The notes under the pieces are model-generated. The model saw only the letters and a list, made by a program, of their open reading frames with translations, made no database searches and was not told the origin of the DNA. Position numbers and translations under genes: made by a program. Shown piece after piece: positions 14,234-21,963 of a stretch of DNA of 36,663 nt. How positions within the stretch are numbered: the stretch's first letter is position 1; every line of letters begins with the position of its first letter. Source of the DNA: Chloroflexota bacterium (GTDB lineage: Bacteria > Chloroflexota > Limnocylindria > P2-11E). Location: positions 1-36,663 of the forward strand of contig VBDU01000081.1 of NCBI GenBank assembly GCA_005883625.1, in the 5' to 3' direction.

Positions 14234-16014
14234 GGGCGTGCGGACCAGATGAGCAGCGCGACGATGAGGACGGTCGCGAGCCAGACGCCGGCGTGGCGCT
14301 CGAAGAGCGCGAAGCCGCGCGAGGTCACCGTGACCGCCCGCTCCAGCGAGCGGAACGCGCCGATGCCCGCCGGGACGGGATCGGCCGCCCAGACGAATCT
14401 CTGGAGCGGCGTCGCGAGCGGGCTCACATCCGGCAGCAGCGGCCGTACGGTGCGTGCGACGACCACGAGCAGCGTCGCGACGACCGCCACGACGAACGCC
14501 GCGGGCGCGCCTTCAGCGATCACGCCGAGCGGTCGACCGAGGGGACCGGCCAGCGCATCGGTCACCGGGACGAGAAGAAGGAGGGCGAGGAGCGCCGTCG
14601 CGCCGAACGCGGCGAGCGCCGCGGTGATGTCGAGATCGAGCGGTGCCTCGCTGAGGTTGAGGCGGCGAGCGATCTGAACGAGCTCGAGCGTAAGGACGAC
14701 CGCGAGGACGACGATCGCGCCCGCCGACGCCACGACGTCCGCCGCGCCGATCGTCCCGATCCCCATGACCAGCACGCCGGCCACGGTCTGTGCCGCGCCG
14801 ACCACGATCGCGAGGTAGGAGCGATGCGGCGGCATCCATACGCTCTCGGCGATCGCGCTGGCGGCCGCCGCCGCCACCACGAAGAGCGCCGCCGCGAGCG
14901 CGAGCGGCGTGCCGATCGCAAAGCCGACCCAGAGCGTGGCGAGCGTCACGTCGTGACGCGCGACCTCCCATTGCTCCGGCAGGGCGAGGGAGACCGCCGC
15001 GGCGTAGAGCACCGTGAGCAGGGACGCGACGACCACGAGGTGGCTCCAGCGGAGCTCCGCGTACGCGAGGAGCAGCGTGACGGCGATCGCGCTGACGACG
15101 ATGGCCCGTAGCGATGGGCGTCGTCGTCGCCAGATGCGGATGACGAGGACCGCGGCGATGAGCACGACGAGACCGGCACGGGCCTCGGGAGTCGTCGTCG
15201 GCAGCGGTAGCGACGGCAGGTCGATCCGCGTGATGCCGAGGAGCCGCAGCAGCACGAGCGAGGCGGCGATCCCGACGGGCGCCGCGAGCAGACCGCGCAG
15301 AGGCTCGCGCTCCGCGGCGCGGGTCCGTGCGCGCTCGTAGCGCCAGGGAACGAACGGGTAGAGGCCGGCGACGAGCGCCGCGCCCGCGGTCGCGGCGAGG
15401 ATCGCGCCGGGACTCACCGCGTTCGGCGCGACGCGCGCGAGGTCGAGCGACGCCCCGCCCTGTCGCGCCACGAGGAGCGCGGCCACGACGAAGAGCTGCA
15501 GGCCGACCGCGAAGTACGCGCCGAGCCGCATCGCCGACTGTGGCGGCGCGACGACGAGGGTGGCGAAGGCGGTGAGCGCGGCGAGCACAGCGAGGACGAC
15601 GATCGCTGCGACGAGGTCGACCGTGACCGCGAGCGCGATGAAGACGAAGCCGATGCCGAGCACGAGCGGCTGCAGGACGCGGTGCGATGCCGCGGAGCGC
15701 GCGCTCGCGAAGAGGCCCGCGGCCGTGTACGCGACGCCGAGCGCGACGCCGATCGCGCCGATTCCGTCCAGTCGATACGACGCTTGGATGGTCGGCCCTC
15801 CCGCGGCCGACCATTCCCAGAGCGCGCGGCCGGCGGCGAGCGTCGGGTCGAGGAACGGATAGAACAGGAGTGGGGCCACCGCGCCGATCGCTGCGGCCGC
15901 CGTCGCTGCGGGAACGCGCCAGGCGTCTGTCGCGCGCCGCGATGCGACGAGCAAAGCGACGAGCGCGAGCGCGGTCGCGGAGATGAACAGCGGGAATTCC
16001 GCCCTGAGCAACAC
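14230..16014 (-). CDS. NuoL/HyfB-like proton-antiporter-type membrane subunit
   Basis: 594 residues with about 16 membrane segments; a divergent member of the complex-I NuoL / hydrogenase-4 HyfB group. The region AGLYPFVPWRYERARTRA sits where PFHxWLPDAM is expected, followed by a helix like the ATMVxAGV helix. By eye alignment the TM7 lysine is Val, and the TM5 glutamate, 26 residues before the AYF of the next helix, is also Val. HyfB and HyfF are the two outer antiporter-type subunits of hydrogenase-4, so the order here (HyfB-like, HyfE-like, HyfF-like) keeps the hyf order but lacks HyfC/HyfD and all catalytic subunits. GTG 16014 is preceded by TACCTT at eight bases. Divergent from rpoN across 18 bases. 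Confidence 0.72.
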   Translation of the reverse strand: MLLRAEFPLFISATALALVALLVASRRATDAWRVPAATAAAAIGAVAPLLFYPFLDPTLAAGRALWEWSAAGGPTIQASYRLDGIGAIGVALGVAYTAAGLFASARSAASHRVLQPLVLGIGFVFIALAVTVDLVAAIVVLAVLAALTAFATLVVAPPQSAMRLGAYFAVGLQLFVVAALLVARQGGASLDLARVAPNAVSPGAILAATAGAALVAGLYPFVPWRYERARTRAAEREPLRGLLAAPVGIAASLVLLRLLGITRIDLPSLPLPTTTPEARAGLVVLIAAVLVIRIWRRRRPSLRAIVVSAIAVTLLLAYAELRWSHLVVVASLLTVLYAAAVSLALPEQWEVARHDVTLATLWVGFAIGTPLALAAALFVVAAAAASAIAESVWMPPHRSYLAIVVGAAQTVAGVLVMGIGTIGAADVVASAGAIVVLAVVLTLELVQIARRLNLSEAPLDLDITAALAAFGATALLALLLLVPVTDALAGPLGRPLGVIAEGAPAAFVVAVVATLLVVVARTVRPLLPDVSPLATPLQRFVWAADPVPAGIGAFRSLERAVTVTSRGFALFERHAGVWLATVLIVALLIWSARP

Positions 16015-16021
16015 GACGCGT

Positions 16022-16028
16022 TAAGGTA
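16022..16028. promoter_or_regulatory. Shared divergent -10 site between antiporter-type operon and rpoN
   Basis: The seven bases TAAGGTA serve both directions. Plus strand TAAGGT (16022-16027) is five bases before ATG 16033 and eight before GTG 16036 of rpoN. Minus strand TACCTT (16023-16028) is eight bases before GTG 16014. The two promoters would be mutually exclusive because polymerase would occupy the same DNA. Confidence 0.55.
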
Positions 16029-16032
16029 GCCG

Positions 16033-17475
16033 ATGGTGGATCTCAAACTCCTCCCTCAGCAGCAGCTGAAGGTCACACCAAAACAGATCGCGGCGAACTA
16101 CATCCTTCAGCTCTCGTCGCTCGAGCTTCAGGACGTCATCAACCAGGAGCTCCAGGAGAATCCCGCGCTCGACCTCGACGAGGTGCAGGTGTGCCCGCTG
16201 TGCGGCCAGCCCCTCGCCGGACGCGTCTGCCTCAACTGTTTCGGCATCGGGAACCGGCCATACGAGAAGACCGACGACGTCGAGACCGAGCCGCTCGAGG
16301 GGACGAGCCTCACACAGCGTGACGAGGAGGAGGACGAGCTCGATCCGATCGTCCGCGCGGAGGCGGAGCAGACGCTCGCGGAGTACCTCTCGTGGAACGT
16401 CCGGGTCCTGCTGCCCACGCGGCTCCACCCCGTGGCCGAGTACCTCATCGGGAACCTCAACGACAATGGCTACCTCGACATCTCGCTCGAAGAGGCCGCG
16501 AAGGCGACGAAGACGTCGCTCGCCGATGCGTCCGAGGCGCTCAAGACGATCCAGGGGATCGAGCCGTGGGGCATCGGCGCACGCGACACGCGCGAATGCC
16601 TCCTGATCCAGATGGAACACCTCGCGGAGATCGGCGAGGAGGTCCCGCCGCACGCCCGTGCGATCGTCGCCGATCACTTCCGCGAGCTGGGCGAGCACAA
16701 GTTCGGGGACATCGCACAGGCGCTGCGCCTCACGCGCGAGGAAGTCCAGGCGGCGTGGGACTACATCAAGGAGAACCTCAACCCCTTCCCGGCGCACGCG
16801 TTCGCGGCCGGGCCGGACGGGACGAGCATCGGCGGACGCCAGGTCGCGCTCAGGCCGGACGTCATCATCTTCAAGAACGAGCAGGCCGACTTCGAGGTCG
16901 ACGTCATCGAGTCACGCCGCTTCTCACTTCGCGTGAACCCGGTGTACCGCCAGCTCGTCGGCCAGTTACAGGCCGCCCGCAGCGCGGGGCAGCAGGCGCT
17001 CGCGATGAGCGACGACGAGCGCACGCACATCCGCCAGTACGTGACGCGCGCGAAGTTCTTCATCGACAACATCAACCAGCGCCGGCAGACGATCGCTCGG
17101 ATCACAGAGGTCATCGTGGAATGTCAGCGTGACTTCCTCGAGCGCGGCGTTCAGTCGTTGCGACCGCTCACCCGCGCCGAGGTGGGGGAGCGCATCGGGA
17201 TGCACGAATCCACCGTCAGCCGCGCCACGGCCGGGAAGTACGTTCTACTCCCCGGAGGCCAGGTGATCCCTTTCTCGATGTTCTTCACCGCGTCGCTCGG
17301 CACGAAAGACGTGATCAAGAACATCATCGACGCCGAGGATCGCTCGCGGCCGTATTCGGATCAGGAGATCGTCGAGAAGCTGCGCGGCGAGCACGGGATC
17401 ATCCTGGCCCGCCGGACCGTCGCGAAGTATCGCGAGGAGCTACAGATCCTCCCCGCGCGGCTGCGGAAGCGCTAG
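16033..17475 (+). CDS. rpoN: RNA polymerase sigma-54 factor with an inserted Cys4 motif
   Basis: 480 residues. Region I is ANYILQLSSLELQDVINQEL followed by QENPAL; the core-binding region spans about 110-300; the helix-turn-helix HESTVSRATAGKYV is followed by the RpoN box ARRTVAKYREEL near the C-terminus, which reads the -24 element. Between region I and the core-binding domain lies CPLCGQPLAGRVCLNC (Cys54, 57, 66, 69), a CxxC-x8-CxxC zinc-ribbon-like motif not present in the classic E. coli-type protein. No AAA+ enhancer-binding activator and no convincing -24/-12 promoter was found in the window. The start could be ATG 16033 or GTG 16036, given the shared -10. Its TAG overlaps the convergent HTH gene's TAG. 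Confidence 0.95.
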   Translation: MVDLKLLPQQQLKVTPKQIAANYILQLSSLELQDVINQELQENPALDLDEVQVCPLCGQPLAGRVCLNCFGIGNRPYEKTDDVETEPLEGTSLTQRDEEEDELDPIVRAEAEQTLAEYLSWNVRVLLPTRLHPVAEYLIGNLNDNGYLDISLEEAAKATKTSLADASEALKTIQGIEPWGIGARDTRECLLIQMEHLAEIGEEVPPHARAIVADHFRELGEHKFGDIAQALRLTREEVQAAWDYIKENLNPFPAHAFAAGPDGTSIGGRQVALRPDVIIFKNEQADFEVDVIESRRFSLRVNPVYRQLVGQLQAARSAGQQALAMSDDERTHIRQYVTRAKFFIDNINQRRQTIARITEVIVECQRDFLERGVQSLRPLTRAEVGERIGMHESTVSRATAGKYVLLPGGQVIPFSMFFTASLGTKDVIKNIIDAEDRSRPYSDQEIVEKLRGEHGIILARRTVAKYREELQILPARLRKR

Positions 17476-17753
17476 GCTCGGACGGGTCGTCGCTTCGGCG
17501 AGTTCGGCTTCGGCGGCGGCGCTCCCAGGACCTTCGCGATCTCGTCCACGGCGCTCGCCTCGACGTGGTAGCCGAACGAGGTGCGGCGCACCCCAGGGAG
17601 ATCCTTTCCGCGCAGCGCGTCGCGGAGCGCGTGCTCGCGCCAGCCGATCTTCGTCGCGAGCTCCGCGGTCGTCAGCCAATCGCGGTCCTTGCTCTTCTGC
17701 TTCTCGGACGCTTCCGCCTTGGGCGCTGACTTCGACGCTTTCTGGGGTGGCAT
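17472..17753 (-). CDS. Small helix-turn-helix DNA-binding protein
   Basis: 93 residues. A Lys-rich N-terminus (KASKSAPKAEASEKQKSK) precedes DWLTTAELATKIGWREHALR, which resembles a MerR/excisionase-type winged helix (HTH_17), and VRRTSFGYHVEASAVDEIA fits the wing and following helix. A basic Pro/Lys/Arg tail ends the protein. Likely DNA-binding; regulator versus nucleoid-type protein cannot be decided. The stop codon overlaps that of convergent rpoN within a shared CTAG (17472-17475). ATG 17753 is preceded by TATCGT at seven bases (17761-17766, reverse strand), fitting the leaderless pattern. Confidence 0.7.
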   Translation of the reverse strand: MPPQKASKSAPKAEASEKQKSKDRDWLTTAELATKIGWREHALRDALRGKDLPGVRRTSFGYHVEASAVDEIAKVLGAPPPKPNSPKRRPVRA

Positions 17754-17760
17754 GCCGCTG

Positions 17761-17766
17761 ACGATA
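17761..17766 (-). promoter_or_regulatory. Putative -10 hexamer (TATCGT) before the HTH gene
   Basis: Minus-strand TATCGT ends seven bases before ATG 17753. It lies next to the divergent hppA promoter. Confidence 0.5.
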
Positions 17767-17773
17767 TAGGTAT

Positions 17774-17803
17774 TTGCGAGCCGAGCGGGGCTTGACCTAG
17801 ACT
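17774..17803 (+). promoter_or_regulatory. Putative promoter of hppA (TTGCGA-18-TAGACT)
   Basis: TTGCGA (17774-17779) and TAGACT (17798-17803) are 18 bases apart, giving a start near 17810 and a leader of about 68 bases. The leader contains a GCCCC/GGGGC hairpin (17821-17837) and a GAGGGG Shine-Dalgarno (17861-17866), 11 bases before TTG 17878. Unlike most first genes here, hppA therefore has a real 5' leader. Confidence 0.5.
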
Positions 17804-17877
17804 GCCCTCGAAGCGCTGCGGCCCCCTCCGTCGGGGCGGGCGCTTAGTTCTTATCCGGCAGAGGGGTCTTCTTTCTT

Positions 17878-20022
17878 TTGGACGCTTCACCTCTTCTTTG
17901 GGTCGTGCCCTTTTCCGGCCTCGTGGCCGTCGTCGTCGCCGCCTATTTCGCGTACGACGTCCTCAATTCGCCCACGGGCACACCGCAGATGCAGGAGGTC
18001 GCCGGCGCGATCTACGAGGCGGCCGTCGCCTTCATCCAGCGCCAGTACCGCACGATCTTCCTGCTCGCGATCGGCGGCATGGTGCTCATCGCGGTCGTCA
18101 TCTATCTCTTCGAATCGGCGCCCGGAGTGTCGAAAGAGGAGCTCGCGATCAGGACCGCGATCGCCTTCTTCGTGGGCGCGATCTGCTCGATGGCCTCGGG
18201 CATCGTCGGCATGTTCGTCGCGGTGAAGTCGAACCTCCGCACCGCCGCGGCGGCGCAGCACAGCGTCGCGGACGCGCTCCGGATCGCGCTGCGCGGCGGC
18301 GCCGTCTCGGGCATCCTCGTCGTCGGGCTCTCGCTCATCGGTGTCTTCGGCATGTTCATCGCCTACGGTGGGTTCGCGAATCCGGATCAGGCGCCCTTCA
18401 CGATCGTCGGCTTCGGCTTCGGCGCGTCGTTCGTCGCGCTGTTCGCGCAGCTCGGCGGCGGCATCTACACGAAGGCCGCGGACCTCGGCGCCGACCTTGT
18501 CGGCAAGGTCGAGGCGGGCATCCCCGAGGACGACCCGCGCAACGCGGCCGTCATCGCCGACCTCGTGGGCGACAACGTCGGCGACTGCGCCGGCCGTGGC
18601 GCGGACCTCTTCGAATCGACCGCGGCCGAGAACATCGGCGCCATGATCCTCGGCGTCGCCATCTACACGGTGACGCACAACGTGGCGTGGATCGTCTTCC
18701 CGCTCGTCGTCCGTGGTTTCGGCCTCATCGCGAGCGTCATCGGGATCTTCACCGTCCGCGGCAGCGACCGCCGGAGCCCGATGACCTCGCTGAACACCGG
18801 CTACTACATCACCGTTGGGCTCTCGATCGCGGGCATGTTCTTCGTGACGAACGCGATGCTGAACGAGAGGGGCGGGGGCTATTGGTTCTTCTACGCCGGC
18901 GTCGTCGGGATCCTCACGAGCCTCGCGTTCGTCTTCATCACCCAGTACTACACGTCCGGCTCGTGGCGTCCCGTCAAGGAGATCGCCGAGGCGGCGAAGA
19001 CCGGTCCGGCGACCACGATCATCTCGGGCGTCGCCGTCGGCTTCGAGACGACGGCCTCCTCCGCGATCGCCATCGCGATCGCGCTGTTCCTCTCCCACTT
19101 CCTCGGCGAGCAGTGGGGCGCCGCGACCGGGCTGCCGCACGGCGGCATCTACGGGACGGCGGTCGCGACGATGGGCATGCTCATGAGCGCGGCCTTCATC
19201 CTCGCGATGGACACCTTCGGCCCGATCACCGACAACGCGGGCGGCGTCGCCTCAATGGCCCGCGCCAGCGAGGAGACGCGCGAGCGCACCGACCGCCTGG
19301 ACGCCGTCGGCAACACGACGAAGGCGCTCACCAAGGGCTACGCGGTCGGCTCGGCCGCGCTCGCCGCGTTCCTGCTCTTCTCCGCGTACCTCGACAAGGT
19401 CACCGACCTGCGCAGGGCCGCGGGGATCACCCCCGCCGACTTCCACGTCGTCGACCTCGCCAAGGTCGACGTGTTCCTCGGCGGCTTCCTCGGCGCGATG
19501 CTCGTGTACCTCTTCAGCTCGCTGGCGATCCGCGCCGTCGGCCGCGCGGGCGGGGCGATCATCCAGGAGGTCCGCACGCAGTTCCGCGAGCATCCCGGGA
19601 TCATGGCCGGCACGGAGCGGCCGAACTACGCCCGGGTCGTGGACATCACGACCGCGTCGGCCCTCCGGAACATGATCGCGCCAGGCCTGCTCGCGGTGCT
19701 CGCGCCGATCGCCGTCGGCGTCTTGCTGAAGGCTGAGGCGGAGGCCGCGATGCTCATGGTCGGCACGATGGCGGGCGTGATCCTGGCCACCGTGCTGAAC
19801 AACGGCGGCGGCGCCTGGGACAACGCGAAGAAGTACATCGAGTCCGGCGAGCTGAAGGACGAGAAGGGCCAGGTCATAGGCAAAGGCACGCCGGCGCACG
19901 CCGCGGCCGTCGTCGGCGACACCGTCGGCGATCCGTTCAAGGACACCGCCGGACCGAGCCTGCACGTCCTCATCAAGCTCCTGTCCACGATCACGCTCGT
20001 CCTCGCGCCTCTCTTCATCTAG
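17878..20022 (+). CDS. hppA: K+-independent, H+-translocating membrane pyrophosphatase
   Basis: 714 residues and about 16 membrane helices. Couples hydrolysis of pyrophosphate to proton pumping. The pyrophosphate/Mg site motifs are GADLVGKVEAGIPEDDPRN and LVGDNVGDCAGRGADLFES, with GDTVGDPFKDTAGPSLHVL at the C-terminus. Lys482 in GNTTKALTKGYA, with Thr at 485, is the signature of the K+-independent subclass (K+-dependent enzymes have Ala and Gly there), which pumps H+ rather than Na+. The start is TTG 17878, giving DASPLLWVVPFSG; GTG 17905 would be a shorter alternative. It has its own promoter and leader. It would complement other ion-translocating systems such as the antiporter-type cluster upstream. 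Confidence 0.95.
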   Translation: MDASPLLWVVPFSGLVAVVVAAYFAYDVLNSPTGTPQMQEVAGAIYEAAVAFIQRQYRTIFLLAIGGMVLIAVVIYLFESAPGVSKEELAIRTAIAFFVGAICSMASGIVGMFVAVKSNLRTAAAAQHSVADALRIALRGGAVSGILVVGLSLIGVFGMFIAYGGFANPDQAPFTIVGFGFGASFVALFAQLGGGIYTKAADLGADLVGKVEAGIPEDDPRNAAVIADLVGDNVGDCAGRGADLFESTAAENIGAMILGVAIYTVTHNVAWIVFPLVVRGFGLIASVIGIFTVRGSDRRSPMTSLNTGYYITVGLSIAGMFFVTNAMLNERGGGYWFFYAGVVGILTSLAFVFITQYYTSGSWRPVKEIAEAAKTGPATTIISGVAVGFETTASSAIAIAIALFLSHFLGEQWGAATGLPHGGIYGTAVATMGMLMSAAFILAMDTFGPITDNAGGVASMARASEETRERTDRLDAVGNTTKALTKGYAVGSAALAAFLLFSAYLDKVTDLRRAAGITPADFHVVDLAKVDVFLGGFLGAMLVYLFSSLAIRAVGRAGGAIIQEVRTQFREHPGIMAGTERPNYARVVDITTASALRNMIAPGLLAVLAPIAVGVLLKAEAEAAMLMVGTMAGVILATVLNNGGGAWDNAKKYIESGELKDEKGQVIGKGTPAHAAAVVGDTVGDPFKDTAGPSLHVLIKLLSTITLVLAPLFI

Positions 20023-20032
20023 CGCGCCTCGC

Positions 20033-20038
20033 TACCCT
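20033..20038 (+). promoter_or_regulatory. Putative -10 hexamer (TACCCT) of the lipoprotein-pxp operon
   Basis: TACCCT ends six bases before ATG 20045 in the 22-base gap after hppA. There is no Shine-Dalgarno. Confidence 0.55.
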
Positions 20039-20044
20039 CAGGGC

Positions 20045-21214
20045 ATGCGGATCCCGGCCGCGGCGGCGCTCGCCATCCTCGCGGCGTGCACTGCACCCGC
20101 CGCCGTCCCTTCCCTCTCGCCCTCGCCTTCGTCGGCGGCCTCGCCCTCGTCCGCGAGCCCCGCGACGCCGATCGTCGTGACGGGCGATCTCGCGCGCTCG
20201 CTACGTCCGCTGGTCCCGGCCTGGCGGCCGGACCGGCAGACGCTCATCGTCGCGCGGTCGACCGGCGCGGGTGCCACGACGCTCGACGCGATCGCGCTCG
20301 ATCCCGTCGGCCCCGCCACGCCGCTCGTCACGTTCGGTCCCAGCGCCGGCTGGCAGCTCCGCTCCGACGGCAGCCTCCTGGCGGTCGCGCTCCAGACCGC
20401 CGCCGACAGCGGCCGTATCGCGATGCTGGACCTCCGCGCGGGTACCGCGCGCTGGGTCACGGACGACGAGCCCGGCGTGTGGCATCGCTGGCCGGTGTGG
20501 TCGCCCGACGGATCGCTGATCTTCTACTCCGCGGCGAAGGCCGGCACGACCGACCTCGGCATCGTGCGCTTCTCGATCAACGGCTCGGGCAAAGGGCCGA
20601 TCCACGGTCCCGATGGGAATGGCCGCGAGCTCATCGCGTTCACCCCCGACGGCGCGGCCCTGGTGTGGAGCGCGGTCCGCGCCGGCGGCTCGACCGCCGT
20701 CCTGGACCTCGCGACCGGACGCGACCGGGTCTTCGACGACACGACCGCGAGCACGGCCCTCTCGTTCCGCGCGCCTCGCCCGCGCGCGCTCGTCCTCGTG
20801 GGCGGCTGCTGCGCCGGGCGTCCGGGTGGCTCGCTCTTCCTGTGGGACGACCTCGACAACTCAAGACGTCCGCTTGTCGGGATCGACAGCGCGCCCCCCG
20901 CGGCGATCGGCGGCGCCGACTGGAGCCCGGATGGGCGGCTGGTGGTCGCGACCCTCTACGACCGCTCGACGCCGGCGGACAGCTCGGGGCGGCTCGTGTA
21001 CTTCGACCCGGCCGACCCGGGCGGCCGCACCGCGATCTCCGGCACCGCCGGTGCGCAGGCAGTCGTCTGGCCGCGCTCGGGGATCGTGTACACCCGCATG
21101 ACCGCGGACCGGTCGACCGAATTCGTGCAGCTCGCGCGCGACCTCGGCGCCTCGACCGTGATCGCGCGCGTCGCCGAGCCGATCGTCGCGCGCATCCTGG
21201 TGGTCGCGCCGTGA
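20045..21214 (+). CDS. Lipoprotein with beta-propeller (TolB/WD40-like) repeats
   Basis: 389 residues. A lipoprotein signal, IPAAAALAILAAC, places the lipidated Cys at residue 15; a Ser/Pro-rich linker follows to about 42. The body contains repeated blade motifs of the TolB/PD40 kind: PVWSPDGSLIFYS, IAFTPDGAALVWS and ADWSPDGRLVVAT. It would be anchored on the outer face of the membrane. Function is unknown; such propellers bind ligands or proteins. Its TGA overlaps the GTG of pxpA (GTGA, 21211-21214), so it is the first gene of the oxoprolinase operon and may bind a related peptide or amino acid (inference). ATG 20045 is set by the TACCCT hexamer. Confidence 0.75.
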   Translation: MRIPAAAALAILAACTAPAAVPSLSPSPSSAASPSSASPATPIVVTGDLARSLRPLVPAWRPDRQTLIVARSTGAGATTLDAIALDPVGPATPLVTFGPSAGWQLRSDGSLLAVALQTAADSGRIAMLDLRAGTARWVTDDEPGVWHRWPVWSPDGSLIFYSAAKAGTTDLGIVRFSINGSGKGPIHGPDGNGRELIAFTPDGAALVWSAVRAGGSTAVLDLATGRDRVFDDTTASTALSFRAPRPRALVLVGGCCAGRPGGSLFLWDDLDNSRRPLVGIDSAPPAAIGGADWSPDGRLVVATLYDRSTPADSSGRLVYFDPADPGGRTAISGTAGAQAVVWPRSGIVYTRMTADRSTEFVQLARDLGASTVIARVAEPIVARILVVAP

Positions 21215-21963
21215 AGGCGGTGGACCTCAACAGCGACCTTGGCGAGGGCGCGGGGACGGACCTGGCGATCATGCCGTTCGTCACCAGCGCGAACATCGCC
21301 TGCGGCGAGCACGCCGGGAACGACAACACGATGCGCGCGACCGTCGAGCTCGCGCTCAAGCATCACGTCGCGATCGGTGCCCACCCGGGCTATCCGGACC
21401 GCGCGCGCTTTGGGCGCGTCGCCCTCGAGATGCCCGCGAGCGAGCTCATCGAGTCGGTCCGACGGCAGGTCGACGCCCTCGGAGGCATCGCCGCCCGTCT
21501 CGGCGCGCGCCTCTCGCACGTGAAGGCGCATGGCGCCCTGTACAACCAGGCGGAGCGTGATGTGGGGATCGCCCGGAGCATCCTGCTGGGGATCCAGCGC
21601 TCCGCCGCCGGACGCGAGCTCGTCGTGTTCGCGCCGCCCAAGTCCGCCCTGTGGCGCGAGACGAAGGCGTTCGGGCTGCGCGTAGCACGCGAGGGCTTCG
21701 TCGATCGCGCGTACGAGCCGGACGGCACGCTGCGCCCGCGCGCGTTGCGCGATGCCCTCGTGACCGAGCCGGAGCTGGCCGCGGCACAGGCGCTGTCGCT
21801 CGTACGGACCGGGCGCGTGACGGCGAGCGACGGGTCCGCGATCGCACTCGAGGTCGACACGCTCTGCGTGCACGGCGACACCCCCGGCGCCGCCGACATC
21901 GCGAAGGCGGTGCGCGAGGCGCTGAACGACGCGAAGATCAAGGTGGTCGCATTCCGACCCTGA
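21211..21963 (+). CDS. pxpA: 5-oxoprolinase (ATP-hydrolysing) subunit A, LamB/YcsF family
   Basis: 250 residues. With PxpB and PxpC it cleaves 5-oxoproline (pyroglutamate) to glutamate using ATP, removing a damage product of glutamine. Family motifs are all present: VDLNSDLGEG at the N-terminus, ANIACGEHAGN, IGAHPGYPD, VKAHGALYNQ and, near the C-terminus, TLCVHGDTPGA. GTG 21211 overlaps the lipoprotein stop, and the TGA overlaps the proposed CTG start of pxpB (CTGA, 21960-21963). Cytosolic. The order A-B-C and coupling match pxp operons elsewhere. Confidence 0.95.
   Translation: MKAVDLNSDLGEGAGTDLAIMPFVTSANIACGEHAGNDNTMRATVELALKHHVAIGAHPGYPDRARFGRVALEMPASELIESVRRQVDALGGIAARLGARLSHVKAHGALYNQAERDVGIARSILLGIQRSAAGRELVVFAPPKSALWRETKAFGLRVAREGFVDRAYEPDGTLRPRALRDALVTEPELAAAQALSLVRTGRVTASDGSAIALEVDTLCVHGDTPGAADIAKAVREALNDAKIKVVAFRP

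Noticed and set aside
16033..17475. Sigma-54 (-24/-12) promoters regulated by the encoded RpoN
   Set aside because: No convincing TGGCAC-N5-TTGC element was found in any intergenic region; partial matches lie in coding sequence.
17887..19140. 417-codon open frame antisense to the H+-pyrophosphatase
   Set aside because: Its composition is Arg/Asp/Glu-rich with no domain, as expected on the complement of a GC-rich gene; hppA on the plus strand is unmistakable.
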